This document shows positions 11,961 to 23,535 of a stretch of DNA of 64,000 bases, in pieces. The stretch is taken from positions 1,219,337 to 1,283,336 of the forward strand of contig NW_006921532.1 of the NCBI RefSeq assembly GCF_000340215.1, in the 5' to 3' direction. How positions within the stretch are numbered: position 1 is the stretch's first letter; each line of letters opens with the position of its first letter. The notes beneath the pieces are model-generated. The model saw only the letters and a list, made by a program, of their open reading frames with translations, searched no databases and was not told the origin of the DNA. The translations under genes and the position numbers were made by a program. The DNA comes from Pseudocercospora fijiensis CIRAD86 (taxonomy: Eukaryota; Ascomycota; Dothideomycetes; Mycosphaerellales; Mycosphaerellaceae).

Positions 11961-13615
11961 AACTTCTCCTATCTGTGTCCTTGATACGCACTATTAATAT
12001 AGTAAGAGTATTAACATGCTTTAAGCCGTCGCGGAGTCCGGTAAGCCGCTCATCCTACGCTTGCTTATTAATAATACGGGCTATAGCAATCTTATGCTAC
12101 AGGGTTAGAAACAATGAATTGATAGATTGCTAAGTCCCGCTATCGTAATTAGGTCGCCTCGATGGGCTATTAGTAGGGTTGCTTACGCCTAGCCGATGTA
12201 ATACATTAAAATCAAACCTAGCGAGGTAGACGGCCTATCTAGCCTATCGACCTATAACCCTAGTAACCTTCGTGATTCTACGGAGGTTGTTATAGTCCGT
12301 ATAGACCTAAATGGTATGCTAGGCACTATCGAGATAGTAGCGCTAGTGCTTAAAGGCTTTAACAATAGCTAAGAGCTCTTGCTCGTAGGTCTCGTAGCGA
12401 CGCTTAGCATTAATTATCTTCCTCGAGAAGAAGGCAATTAGGTACTAGTAATAGTTATTATCTAATTGCTAGGACATAATAGCCGATATAGCGAACTGTA
12501 AAGCGTCAGTCTCAATTCGGATCTACTTATTTAGCACGAAATAGTGTAATAAGGGGACTTTAGTAAAGCGCTGCTTTAGACCGTTAAAAGCGGCTTGTAC
12601 TCTGTTAGTCTATTTGAACTCTCTAGTCGGGTTGGCCTTGGTTTTAGTAAGCTCAGTTAGGGGCATTACGTGTCGTAAATAGCCTTTAATAAAGCGACGA
12701 TAGAAGTTAGTAAAACCTAGGAATAATTGAAGCTCCTTAATGCTAGTAGGCGTTAGCCACTTAGTAATAGTCTTAATCCGGTTAGGATCAGCCTTGACAC
12801 CCTTAGTTAATACGAGGAAGCCGAGGAATAACACCTCCTTAGTAGCAAAGGTGTATTTAGAAGGCTTGCAATATAAGCTATAGGCTCGTAGGCGGTCGAG
12901 GACCTTGCGTACTGTAGCCTAGTGCTCCGCAATGTTAGGAGAGTGTATATAAACTAGGATGTCATCTAGGTAAACTACACAGAGGTAATCTAATAGGCCT
13001 AATAGGGCCCGATTAATGTAGGACTAGAACGTTATAGGGGCATTAGCTAAGCCGAATAGCATAACCAAGTACTCGAAATGGCTATAGCGAGTACGGAAGG
13101 CTATTTTCCATTCGTCACCCTTACGAATGCGGATACGATAGTACGTATCCTTAATATCTAGTATAGTATAGAAGTAGGCACTAGAAAGGCGATCGAGGGT
13201 CTTATTAATAAGAGGAAGTAGACAGCGATCTTTGATAGTAATAGCATTAAGCCTACAATAATCGATATAGAGGCGTAGGCTACTATCCTTCTTTAGTACG
13301 AACAGGATAGGGGCACTAGTAGGGCTATTACTGTACCGTATCCGGCTATTAGCTAGGTTTTCCTCTAGGTACTTACGCAATATAGCAAGCTCTCGTTTAC
13401 TAAGGTTGTAGAGGGGTCTAAAAGGGACCTCTTTGCCCTCTATAATATCAATCTTATAATCCGTCTCTTTGAATATAGGCAATGTCGATGCCAAGTAGTG
13501 TTTAAACACATTAATGTAGGTCTCTCGAATAGGTTCTAGTATACGCTTAAGCTGTTTAGGATCTATGCCATTAGGGGGCACTAGTTCATCGTTATTACTA
13601 CCGAGCAGGTCGGTA
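11961..13615 (-). pseudogene. Nested chromovirus reverse transcriptase and RNase H
   Basis: Copies element RNA into DNA. The longest open piece is 13,024-13,581, with [59 protein letters not shown] and VMLFGLANAPITF, all standard Ty3/gypsy RT motifs. The catalytic YLDD is intact at 12,961-12,972. The connection continues through 12,610-12,834 ([15 protein letters not shown]). RNase H follows, ending near 12,150 with the usual SRRP. A few stops (TAG/TAA) break the frame between these blocks. Element E at the right end of the window is a more decayed relative of the same region. Confidence 0.9.
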
Positions 13616-14560
13616 GTTAGATTAGCGGAGGCGGGAGTCAGGTTGCTAATAAATAGGACCCTAATATTATTAGGACACTCGCTAATATCGATATGTTTAA
13701 TATCCTCTTTCCTAGCGATTCCAAATCGCTATTGTTGACTGCCTAAGTCTATAACTACAGTATAGTACTTAAGAACAGGGTTGCTAATAACAATGTTAGA
13801 TAGGAGGCTATCTATATCTACTACATAGGCAGTGAAGTTTAGTAGGCGTTTATTACCGAGGTCGTCTCTTAGGGCTATATAGACATAGTAGGCTCCGTAG
13901 GTCAAGTGCCGAGCGTTATTAAACCAAGCAAGGGTTGGCAGGTTAGTCCTAGGCAGTTGTCGAAGGTCTAATTGCTTAGCTAGGCGATGGCTGATAAGGG
14001 CACTAACTGAATTTCCTAGGTCTAGCGTAACCTTGGTTCTATAATTATTGCTATGCGAGTCCGATACGAGACAGGTGCGTATAATAGCTAGCACAATGTC
14101 GATAGTCTTACGCCGTACAAGGCCAACAGTTAGTACGGCGCTTATTCTTTTTTCGAATGGTTAGAAGGGCTAACAGGGGTAGCATTAGCGNNNNNNNNNN
14201 NNNNNNNNNNNNNNNNNNNNNNNNNNNNNNNNNNNNNNNNNNNNNNNNNNNNNNNNNNNNNNNNNNNNNNNNNNNNNNNNNNNNNNNNNNATAGGCAGTG
14301 AAGTTTAGTAGGCGTTTATTACCGAGGTCGTCTCTTAGGGCTATATAGACATAGTAGGCTCCGTAGGTCAAGTGCCGAGCGTTATTAAACCAAGCAAGGG
14401 TTGGCAGGTTAGTCCTAGGCAGTTGTCGAAGGTCTAATTGCTTAGCTAGGCGATGGCTGATAAGGGCACTAACTGAATTTCCTAGGTCTAGCGTAACCTT
14501 GGTTCTATAATTATTGCTATGCGAGTCCGATACGAGACAGGTGCGTATAATAGCTAGCAC
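13616..14560 (-). pseudogene. Nested chromovirus protease region (duplicated around gap)
   Basis: Two near-identical minus-strand frames, 13,729-14,094 and one starting at 14,560, share TKVTLDLGNSVSALISHRLA. This is the retroviral-type aspartic protease loop, with Asp-Leu-Gly where Asp-Ser/Thr-Gly is usual. The protease cleaves the Gag-Pol precursor. Bases 13,825-14,190 recur exactly at 14,291-14,656 on the other side of a 100-N gap. I read this as one protease region written twice by the assembly rather than two domains. Confidence 0.75.
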
Positions 14561-14656
14561 AATGTCGATAGTCTTACGCCGTACAAGGCCAACAGTTAGT
14601 ACGGCGCTTATTCTTTTTTCGAATGGTTAGAAGGGCTAACAGGGGTAGCATTAGCG
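13825..14656. repeat. Exact 366-bp direct duplication across the gap
   Basis: 13,825-14,190 equals 14,291-14,656. In a region where even sister LTRs differ by about 5%, perfect identity suggests that overlapping contig ends were not merged. Confidence 0.85.
14191..14290. other. Assembly gap, 100 N
   Basis: Exactly 100 N, a conventional length for a gap of unknown size. Both sides carry the same 366 bp, so the true gap may be zero or negative. Confidence 0.99.
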
Positions 14657-16233
14657 GCTAAGAGGTGCTTTCGGTGTTTAGCGGCAGCACGGTCGACTCG
14701 GGCCTAGTCTCGAGGCCTATTACATTAGCCTAGTAAATAAGTGGTGCTATCACAATTAAAGCACTTGTATCTAGTCGGGGCACCGCTAGGTCCGCTCGAA
14801 TTAGTACTAGAATTGGATGAACGATTAGGGGTATATAGAAATAAGCCCCTTCCTTATCCTCTTCCTCGCTAGGGGTTTCTACCGCGGTATCGGCCCCTGC
14901 CTCTTCTACGTTAGTAGTCGTTGCTGTTTCTATTGTTAGCAGTGTTCGTTTAGGGAGTACTTCCTTAGTTGCCGCTACGGCCACGGTTGTTAGCGGCTAG
15001 TCGTATCTTAGATTCTAACCGTTGCTAAAGCTGTACTATACGCTCTACAGTTTCGACTTTAACTATGAACTAAATGCGTATAAGGTTGGCCTGTTTAAAC
15101 ACACGGCGGCGGTCTAATTCGAGGACCAATTCCTATCTTAGTTTAGGGCGTATTTTAGAGATCCAGATAGAATTAGACTTAGCCGGAAGGTCGTCCTCGA
15201 GGGTCTTTAAATAGGCCTTAAACGAGCGAGCTATCTAATCAGTCTTTTGCTTGGCCCGAAGGTACTAGTCCTAAGCGTATTGTTGCCTTAGTATAGGGTT
15301 TCTAAGAGTGTCTAGTATAATAGTCTTGTAGGTTTTCTACTGAATAGCAGTCTGATTATTAAGGGAATCGAAATAGTCGTCCTAGGTGCGCTTTAGGTTA
15401 CTATTAATGTACTACATAGCGTAAACAACTAAGGAATAGTCGTCTAGAAGAGCCCTTAGTGTATTTCGCTAGTTGAGCTTACAATTACGTATATAGTCGT
15501 TGTATTGCTTTCGACTAGAGCTATTAAACACGGTACAGTCCTTAAGTTTAGCATCCTTCTTCTAGACTAGGACTGATAGTAAGGAAGGCCCTACTATCGG
15601 CTTAGTGTTGGTTGTTAGGGCCTCCTAAAGGCGGCGAATTTCGAGGAGGTTATCCTTTAGCTATTGTTCTTAACGTAGGGCAGTAAGCCTGTTTTAGATA
15701 GCTTCTTAGAGTCTCCCTACTAGTTAGGGGCTAAAGGCTAGTTAGCTATATCGACGGTTGACAATATTATTAAGAATGTCGTCGACAGGCAATTCTGGAT
15801 CATTACCTAGAATTATAGGTTCTTCTTTAATAGGCTCTCCGGTAGGCTCTTTAGTAGAAGGCACTTTAGCAGGAGGCGCTTTAGTAGGCACTGCGCTACT
15901 AGCGTTATCGTTGCTAGCGCTGCTAGCGGTAGTACGGTTGTTGTTGCTTCGTAATAAGCCGGCTATTATTGTAATAGGGGGTAATACTAATAATGTATTA
16001 TAGGCCCCTAAGATGCGGATATAGCGGAATTAGTAGATATCGGCTTAGTGCGATTGACTTAGTATAATAGGCCGTATAGAAGGCCTTGCTTGATAATTGG
16101 TACGGTTGTTTCGATAGAATAGTACGTGTAGGTCCCGTTCTTCGGGCGTAATATAGTCAGATTAGTCTTATTCGTAGCTATACCGCTAAAAGCTTGAAAT
16201 TAGGACTATCTAGCTACTACCCTTAAAGGGTAG
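14657..16233 (-). pseudogene. Nested chromovirus Gag
   Basis: The structural nucleic-acid-binding protein of the particle. The C-terminal part is clear. An Arg/Gly-rich stretch (about 15,000-14,790, RGRGRYRGRN) is followed by a CCHC zinc knuckle at 14,722-14,763 (C-x2-C-x4-H-x4-C, reading CFNCDSTT), in which the His codon is now TAC (Tyr) and one spacer residue is TAG. The N-terminal two thirds (about 16,200-15,000) is broken by stops and the exact start is not visible. The open minus-strand frame 14,730-14,984 is a different frame over the RG-rich region, and the plus-strand ORF 15,758-16,003 is antisense. Neither is the Gag frame. Confidence 0.75.
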
Positions 16234-16244
16234 ATCGAATACTA
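16234..16244 (-). promoter_or_regulatory. Self-priming primer-binding site
   Basis: In sense, the 11 nt directly after the 5' LTR are TAGTATTCGAT. The exact complement, ATCGAATACTA, occurs within the 5' LTR (rc of 16,294-16,304) and in the 3' LTR. In Tf1/sushi elements the first 11 nt of the RNA fold back and prime at such a site. By this logic transcription starts at 16,304 and R-U5 is 60 nt. Confidence 0.85.
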
Positions 16245-16441
16245 TATAAGAAGGGTTATATTAGTAGGTAGATAGGGTGTAGGTGAATCAGTATAGTATT
16301 CGATAGAGATCTAAAAGGAGAGAGAGGAAGGCAGGCAAGTTAGCCTAACGCCAAGCGCCAAGCCCTGCCTAAGGCACCGAGACCCCGGCTTCACTCGGCC
16401 TAACTACATGCTAATTACGTGTAGCCTCTTTAGCCCTAACA
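16245..16441 (-). repeat. 5' LTR of the nested chromovirus
   Basis: 197 bp, the sister of 8,885-9,081. If the self-primer marks the RNA 5' end, U3 is 16,441-16,305 (137 bp) and R-U5 is 16,304-16,245 (60 bp). Confidence 0.93.
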
Positions 16442-16446
16442 CCTCT

Positions 16447-19400
16447 CTATTAGTTATCTTAGATAGGGCATCAATTAAAGACCGATAGCTACGCTTAATA
16501 ATAGCATTCGACTAGGGATAGTACGGGGAGATACGAACGTTCTTCGCCCTATACGAAACAAGCAGTACTTAAACTTCTTTAGCTATATTGTTCGTAGCGT
16601 TGTCTAAGATAATCTCGTAAGGTATTCCCTAGCGGCAAAACAGATCCTTAAATAGGAAGGTAGCTATATTACGAGTATTAATAGCGCCGTAGCCCTTATA
16701 GAAATAATAGGCCTCCGGCTATCGAGAAAGACCTTCCCGAATAATATAGAGGCTATTATTCCGGCTTAGATAAACCCTATTACCGTACTATCGCTTACTA
16801 ACTAATTAGGTAGCGGGGATACGTAGCTCGCCTAGCCGACGGTAGCTATTCCTAAAATTGCACTTAGGATAGCTCTTATAGTAGCGAGAGACATTAGCCT
16901 ATACGCTATCCTACTAGTACCGCCGACGAAGGACATCGAAAGTGCCCTCCGCCGCCCGGTAGCCGAGCTTATCGTAAACGGAACGAAGGATCTCTTATCG
17001 GGCTGCTAGGTCGTTAATAACACGCTAGAGAGGCGCATTAACTATCGCTTGTCGCTAAAGGATTCGATCTTTAACTAGGAATCGTCGAGAATAGCGAATA
17101 ACCCGACGGTATTAACTCTTTAATAGGCTAGGCGCTTTCTTCGTATAGGTTAGGAAGTAGGCAATATAATAGGAGTCGTCGGAGTAGACCCTATTAAGGA
17201 TATTATCCCTCTCTAGTTTATGCGCCTTAGCTTTAGCCTAGTCGTTATCGTTAGTAGTAGGGCTCTCGTCGGGCTAGTTACTAGGTTAGTCGCTAGGTTA
17301 GTCGTCGGTAGCAGGCCTAGTAATCGCTAGCATAGCATTAATATAGAAGGTAGCGAAGAAGGTGCGGTTAATTACCGTATCGATATCCTCTTCTTCTATT
17401 ATCTCGGCGATGTCCTCTTCTATAGCGGGCCTTCTAGAAAGGCTATCCGGTCTAGTATGCTTCTTACTAGGAACGTAGAAGACGTCGAAGTTAAACAGAT
17501 AGATCTAGGCAACCTACCGAGCTATCGCAGAGTTTAGCAGGTCGGAGGCTATACGGTTAAGCTAATAGACTAGCGTCTAAGCATCGATTTCTAAGCGAAA
17601 GAATATACTAAAGAGCTATAGTCGGAACTTCTTTAGAGCCTTATAGACTCTAAGGCATTCTCGCTTGCTAGTATCGTATCGGGCCTCGATCGGTTTCTAT
17701 AGTCCGGAGTCGTACCTAATAGGATAACGCAAGGATAGCTCCTTACGGTTATACTACATTAGTATCTCGCTATAGCCTTCCCCGCTCGAGTCGATAGCAA
17801 CAATTATTAAGCCCGCACCCTCTAAGTAGTTAATAGATGTTAGTATAGGTACGCTAACGAGTGCCTTAGTTACCGTATCCTTAGCCGCTTAGTAAACGGA
17901 GGTCTATTCGAATTTAGTATCCTTCTTAAGCAAGGCGTATAAGGGCTTATATACTAATACAAAGTTCTCGACCTAGATACGGAAGTAGGAAACTACTCTA
18001 AGCTAGGTTCGGACATCCTTCTAATAGGTAGGATCCGGCTAGGATACTATCTTTAGGACCCGTGCATTATTAGGATAGCGGCCGTTCTTATTAGTTACAA
18101 ACCTAACAATATTCATTCGTTTATATAGGAGCTAAAGCTTCTCCCTATATACCGTTAGGTTAGCTCGCTCTAGGTCGTAGAGGACACTATCGAGGTTCTA
18201 AATGTATTCGAGAAAGAACCTACGGATGCTAGGCTCTACTTCTTTATTATCGTACCCGGTTTTAGGGCCCTTAATACCGATGTCGTCGAGGAAAGGCATC
18301 GCTATATAGGAGATATAGGCCGCGAGGACTTAGTTTATAATGCGAACGAACTAGGCTACGGAGTTAGTTGCCCCTTAGGGAAGGGTAGTTTGTCTATATA
18401 GCCTAAGAGGTGTCTCGAAACTAGTAAGGTCCCGACTGTTAGGGTAGAGAGGAATTTAGTCGTAGCCCGAGAAAACGTTAACTAGTAAGGCTATAATATA
18501 GTTAGTAAAGGCTTCCGAGAACCTATTAGTCTCCGGAGGAAGGTTAGCATCTCTAATCGTAACCGTATTAAACTTTTATATAGCGTTAATTAGGCGGTAC
18601 TTCTTTGGTTCCCTAGGAGCTGTCTTCTTCTAAACTAGGAAGTATAGATTGCGATACGAGGCATAGGAAGGTTCTAAGGTACTAGCCTTTATACGCTGTC
18701 GTATTATATCCTTAACTATACCTCGTAGGCTTAGGTTTAGCTTGAAACCTAGGTAGGCCTAAGGCTTATATTCGATCGTTCGGATCCTCTACGGAGGGGC
18801 AACCTCCGGATTTATCCTACCTAGGTAAGTGAAGTTATATACTAATACGGCCTCGCGATTGTATAGAAGCTCGTACAGCAAATCTAGTTTACGATCCGAA
18901 AGCTCGATACTAGGTTTGATTTTCGCAAGCCTCTCCTCTATTAGCCTTAACCCCCTAGGGATAGTAGAGAACTTTTTAGTAATGTATTTCTAATCGTACG
19001 GACTATCCCTAGGTAGTAATGTTGCTTCCTAATTAAGACACTTTTGTCGCTAGTTAGGATTCCCGCTAGGATTAGACCTATCGGTAATGTACACGCTGCC
19101 CTTTATAGGCTTAATCTTGTTAGCTACCCTCTTATATAGGGTATATATACTAATCGATTGTCGAACCCGAGCTCGCTCTCTTTATCGCTAGGCTTAGAGA
19201 TTAGCGCAACAAAATAGCGCGTAAACTTCTTTAGAAGTTTCCTTAAGTCGATAGGTATACAGCTAGTAGTCCTAATTTATAACGCTAGCGAAAACGTTAG
19301 ATTCGTAATAATACCCCCGGGGTAGCATTAGACTCGCGCTCTAATTAGTTAGTTCGGGTAGACCCGCGTCCGGTAGTAATACCTCCGGCGACGACGTATA

Positions 19401-22400
19401 AGATAGCATTATTACCTTAACTTGTATAGCAGGTATAGGTAGTCGTTATATTATGCTCGCTATCGCTTCGAGCACTCGTCTTCTTAGTATAGAACCTAGA
19501 AACTTACCTTAACGTACAGATCGGCGCACTTCTAGAAATAACCTATTTAAGCTATACTAACTTATAGCGTAGATTGCCGGTCTTACAACCGCGCCGTAGC
19601 GTTTCCCGAAGACCGTCTAGAAGCAGCAAGGATATCCTCGTAGGACTTGTAGCTAGTATTGCCGACATAACTAGTAAATACGACTCGGTTGCCCTTCTAG
19701 TTAGTAATAGTTCCCTCCTAGGAGCTATCGTCGTAGTTGCGCTAAACACCTCGGGTTATACGAGACTATAGCCGACCTAGAATAATTAGCGTATTTAGGT
19801 CGGCGGCAATCTAGAAGGTAAAGGAAAAGCATATACCGAAAGCGTCTACTATAATATTGTAGTAGGCACCTACTAGCGCAACCTCCCTATTTACTCCCTA
19901 TATACTAAGGGAAATATCTCTGTTTATTAGTAGTCTAAGCTGTTTAGCCTAGCGCTTACTTATAATAAGTAACTCTAAACTATTATCAAGTATTGCTAGC
20001 ATCTATTAACTATAGCTCCCGATAGTAACCTAAATATAGATAGCAGGGACGACGGCGAAGGAACGGATAAGTACGGAAAGGTCTATATTATTAGGGATAG
20101 AGTAAAGTTCTTTAGGTCGAGGAGGTCCTGCTCGACCGATTTGTTAGCTAGTAAATCGGACAGCCTTAATAGAAACTGAAACTAGAGTAGGGTCGGCATT
20201 ATTACTATCCCCTTAGCCGATCTCCTTAACCCTCTCTTCGTTAGCATTATCGATAGTATCTTAGTTCTCGTAGGTTACCGATTCGCCTTCTACTAACTCT
20301 TAGGTACCTAAAAATTTAGGAAGGAACTATAGGGAAGAGACGTCGATATAGTCTTCTCGTCCTTGTTTCCTTCGGAGGGTAGCGAGGTCTTTTATAAAGG
20401 TAGCATCGTTAGGGATTCGGCTCTAGAACAGGTTAGTAGGCAAACCGTATACTAGTAGCTCTCCTATAGATATATTAGACTTAAGGTCTAGGAACTATAA
20501 AGCCTAGAAGAGAGCGTTTGCCTTTGTATCTAAGGAGTTAGCTAGGCTAGTACTATACTTTTTTATGTACCTATTAAAGCGAAAGCTCTTTAGGTCGGAT
20601 AACTTCCGTTTGTAGGCAGGTAGGTTAGCTAGACCTAGGGTACTACTAATGTCGGTAGCAACATCCTCTATATCGACCTCTAGAGTCTCTAGGACGACTA
20701 GGCTTTCTATAGGTAGGGTGCTAGGTGCGGTGCTAGATCGGGCAGTACAGTCTATAGCTATCTAGAGAGTCTTAGTTTTAGCGGTTAACTCTCGCTATTG
20801 CTTAGCCTTATCGGCCGCCTTATTCTTTAGTACCCTAGTAGGGGCTGCCGCACTAGGGCGAGTAGGGTTCTAAGGGCTCTTGCCCTTGCTTTAGGACTAG
20901 GTCTAAGACCGTATAGTAGCGTAGATATCTATACTGTTCTTAGTAACCGCGTAAACATTAGTAACTGCATCTAGATCCTAAGAAACAAAGTTGACTTTAA
21001 TAGGCTTAGTAGTTCTGTTACTGCTTCGCTCCTTAACCTGTTTTACCCTAACCTTCTAAGTTTCTCGTTTAGTAATAGCGGCGAGGGTACTGTTCCTAGT
21101 ATCCTTAAACTCGATCTTGCCGCTATACTTCTTTTCTAGAAGGGTCTTTAGCTAAGGCAGCTTCGAGGCTCTCCGATCCTATTCGAAATTAATCTTGTCG
21201 CTAGTGTCTATATAGTAGAATCGGCTATTTACTTGCATAATAAGCTTCCTTTTAAGAAGCTCTTTCTAGATAGGGCAGGACGATTAGACATGTTTGAACC
21301 CGCTACATATCTAGCACTTGCTATCCAAGTTAGAATAGATCTTCCGTATAGCGTAGACATCTACTAAAGGGGCTTTAGGGTAGTTAGGATCTGAAACCTA
21401 GTAGACTAGTAGTATATCGCCTAGTATAGTAGCATTAATAACCTCCCTAACTCGCTATAATGCTTTCGTATTTAGGTTTAGCTAGGCTAGGGATTCAGCT
21501 AAGTCCGCAACGTCTTAAGAGTGCTTAGTAATAGTAGGAGTTACGGTCTTAGGACTACTCTACGATTTAGGAAGGAACTTAGGTCCCTTGTTTCCTAAGG
21601 CTTCTTTCCTAACCTACGCTAGGTTATTCCGGTCTTCGCCGTAGATAAACTTCCTTATATCGGCTATACTATCAATGTCGGCCTTAATATATACTAGGAC
21701 CTCTTTGTATTTCCTAAAACTCTTAGGATCGGACTCGCTAAGCTTATAGCGACGGAAGATACGCTAAGCTATAGGCTACGGCAATCCCTAGAGGAGTAGC
21801 CTTGTTCTCTAAGAGTTTTCGAGGTTACTCTATTCGATGCCGTCCGCTAACTCGACAAACTCGCGGATATACCCCTTTAGGTCGTTATCCTTAGTGCGCC
21901 TTACTAAGCAGAGGGACTCGAGCTACGTACGACTGCCTTTAATACGACGGCTATCGCGCTCCCGATATTCCCTTATAAAGGCTATCTTAAAGGTCTCCTA
22001 GTTAGCATTAGACTTGTCGTCCTTTTCTAGGTAGCTAACTAGGGTTTTAAGGGTTCGGTAAAGCTTAGAGGAGGTAGTCCTCGTAAAGGACCGAATCTTG
22101 TACTAGTCGGATTCTCTATCGAGCTCGTAATTAACTAAGCCTTCCTTAAAGCGCTTAATATATACTATAGCGTTCTACTCTTCGAATAAGGGGTTTATAG
22201 TGCTCCCTAGTTCTAGCGGGCGACGCTTGTTTTAACGGAGAAGTTTAGTTTGCTTCTCTATTATCTTTATAATAATATTGTAGAGCGCCTCTAGCGTAGA
22301 GGGCGTAGGAGGCTTACTTATATTAACTAGTCGCCGCCTAATTTCTTCGTTAATAGGATTAGGGGCGTTTTCGGATCCCGAAGATTCTACTAATTCGTAA

Positions 22401-22440
22401 TACTCGTTTTCGCTAGAGCTAGAGCTTATTCGATTGTTGT
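16447..22440 (-). pseudogene. Copy A gag, protease, RT, RNase H and part of integrase
   Basis: The main gag-pol stretch of copy A, collinear with copy B 32,140-38,180; see that entry for domains. The RT catalytic box reads FLDD at 18,282-18,293 and is intact. The integrase Glu in the SNAIV-x-RS motif next to 16,480 is Lys in both copies (GAG to AAG). The gag zinc knuckle lies near 21,275-21,316. The paired plus/minus ORFs around 19,552-19,771 are mirror fragments over the protease-RT junction. Stops are mainly TAG and TAA. Confidence 0.8.
19307..19329. promoter_or_regulatory. CCCCCGGGG palindrome, copy A no. 4
   Basis: 23-bp motif with arms AATAATACCCC and GGGGTAGCATT. It lies between the protease-like and RT regions and is the only copy that may fall inside a reading frame. 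Partners: 34,997-35,019 in B and 54,167-54,189 in C. Confidence 0.7.
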
Positions 22441-22581
22441 AAAATAGTTAAAATAGCTGAAATAGAATGCTATATAAAGTTAAAATAGAATACTATATAA
22501 ATGTATTTTTAGTGTCTTTAGTTTGTTTAGTTTGTTGTAATATTGCTATGCGAGAGAGTAGTATATTAGGCGGTTTCTCCT

Positions 22582-22604
22582 AGTATTACCCCCGGGGTAG
22601 CATT
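22582..22604. promoter_or_regulatory. CCCCCGGGG palindrome, copy A no. 5
   Basis: 23-bp motif (AGTATTACCCC / GGGGTAGCATT) in the leader just upstream of gag. Partners: 38,260-38,282 in B and 57,405-57,427 in C. Confidence 0.7.
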
Positions 22605-23255
22605 AGGATTTAGCCTCCTAGGGGTCGCCTAACTACCTCTAGGAGCTTAGTTTAGTAGATTTTAGACAAAAGCCGCTCGGAGGGAGAGACTGCAATCTCT
22701 GTTCATACCTAGATCCTAGAAACTAGCTTGTATCTCCTTTAGCTAGGCGGGGGGGCAGTAGCCTTCTTTTTCTAGTAGAAGGCTAAGCACTGTCTAAGCG
22801 AGGCTGCGAATTTAGGAACGCCCTACCCGATTAATAGGGGACTCCCCGGCTATCCGACCTGCAAGCCGTATTTGCTATTAATTAATAGTCTTAGTAAACT
22901 AAGCAAGGCCGATAGGTAATTAGTCTATCTCCTCCTTAGGCGGGGCTTATCTCGAGCAAGCGGTACTAAATAGGTCTTCGACCCGGAGCCGAGTCCTTAG
23001 AAGCTAGCTATAGCTATAGACTAGGCCCTAAGCTGTAACAGTCCTAAGGGTTTATAGCTTTTCGGGGTTAAAGCGATGCCCTCGTTAAGAGGTTTCTCTG
23101 CTTATCGTAATAGCCCCTTAAGATACTTCTATATCGTCTATATCGTAGGCTCTTATCGTGCCCTCGCTTCGGTTATAGCTATTCGTACCTAGAGACTACC
23201 TTCAATATACCCGAGCCTATTAGATATAAAGAGATAGCCCTACCTTCGGCTCTAA
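22605..23255 (-). other. Copy A leader with primer-binding site
   Basis: About 650 bp between the 5' LTR and gag, without a frame. Next to the LTR the sense strand reads TTAGAGCCGAAGGTAGGG. Copy C has TTAAAGCC at the same place. Both are what RIP would make from TGGAGCC, so a tRNA-type PBS starting TGG is likely. The tRNA is not identified. Confidence 0.6.
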
Positions 23256-23535
23256 TAAAGGACGGAAACCAACACTACTACTACTACCTATAGTAATAGT
23301 ATAGGCCACCGAGGGTAATATAACCTATAGCAATATAGGCAGCTATGTTTAGTATAATAGGATAACGAGACGGTTACTTAGGCTAATAACTAGAGCCCTG
23401 CAACATAGGCATTGTAGAAGTGTAATATAAACAATATGCTATACGAGGTTAGTGCTCTATCTACAATGCAGAAGGAGGCCTCTTATATAGGCTCAAAACT
23501 TAGCCTAGGTGTGTAGGGCCGGTTACTAGCTAATA
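23256..23535 (-). repeat. 5' LTR of gypsy copy A
   Basis: 280 bp, the sister of 3,806-4,085. It is followed by the CTAG target duplication at 23,536-23,539. A run of CTA triplets lies near its sense 3' end. Confidence 0.9.

Larger units (their letters stand above)
8885..16441 (-). mobile_element. Nested Tf1/sushi-like chromovirus
   Basis: A complete 7,557-bp minus-strand Ty3/gypsy element with 197-bp LTRs (8,885-9,081 and 16,245-16,441) and a perfect 5-bp CCTCT duplication (8,880-8,884 and 16,442-16,446). It is inserted in the integrase of gypsy copy A; copy B shows the empty site at about 32,131. In sense order it has a self-priming PBS, gag with RG-rich tail and CCHC knuckle, protease, RT, RNase H, integrase, chromodomain and polypurine tract. 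Its LTRs differ at 10 of 197 positions, all transitions, nine of them in CpA/TpG context. The RT has long open stretches, so it is the youngest large element here. Its actual length is uncertain because of the duplicated sequence around the N gap. Confidence 0.93.
3806..23535 (-). mobile_element. Gypsy LTR retrotransposon copy A (interrupted)
   Basis: A minus-strand Ty3/gypsy element bounded by 280-bp LTRs (3,806-4,085 and 23,256-23,535) and by a 4-bp CTAG target duplication (3,802-3,805 and 23,536-23,539). Without the 7,557-bp nested chromovirus and its 5-bp duplication it is about 12,168 bp, nearly the same as copy B (12,157 bp). In sense order it has 5' LTR, untranslated leader, gag, protease, RT, RNase H, integrase with a GPY-like tail, a long spacer, a third ORF, a polypurine tract and the 3' LTR. 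A and B are collinear and differ almost only by C/T and G/A transitions, as expected of two RIP-mutated copies. It sits inside a minus-strand ORF whose frame continues on both sides. Confidence 0.9.

Noticed and set aside
19552..19771. Paired plus/minus 65-codon ORFs (also 35,263-35,460)
   Set aside because: Mirror ORFs over the gypsy protease-RT region. They recur only because the element is repeated.
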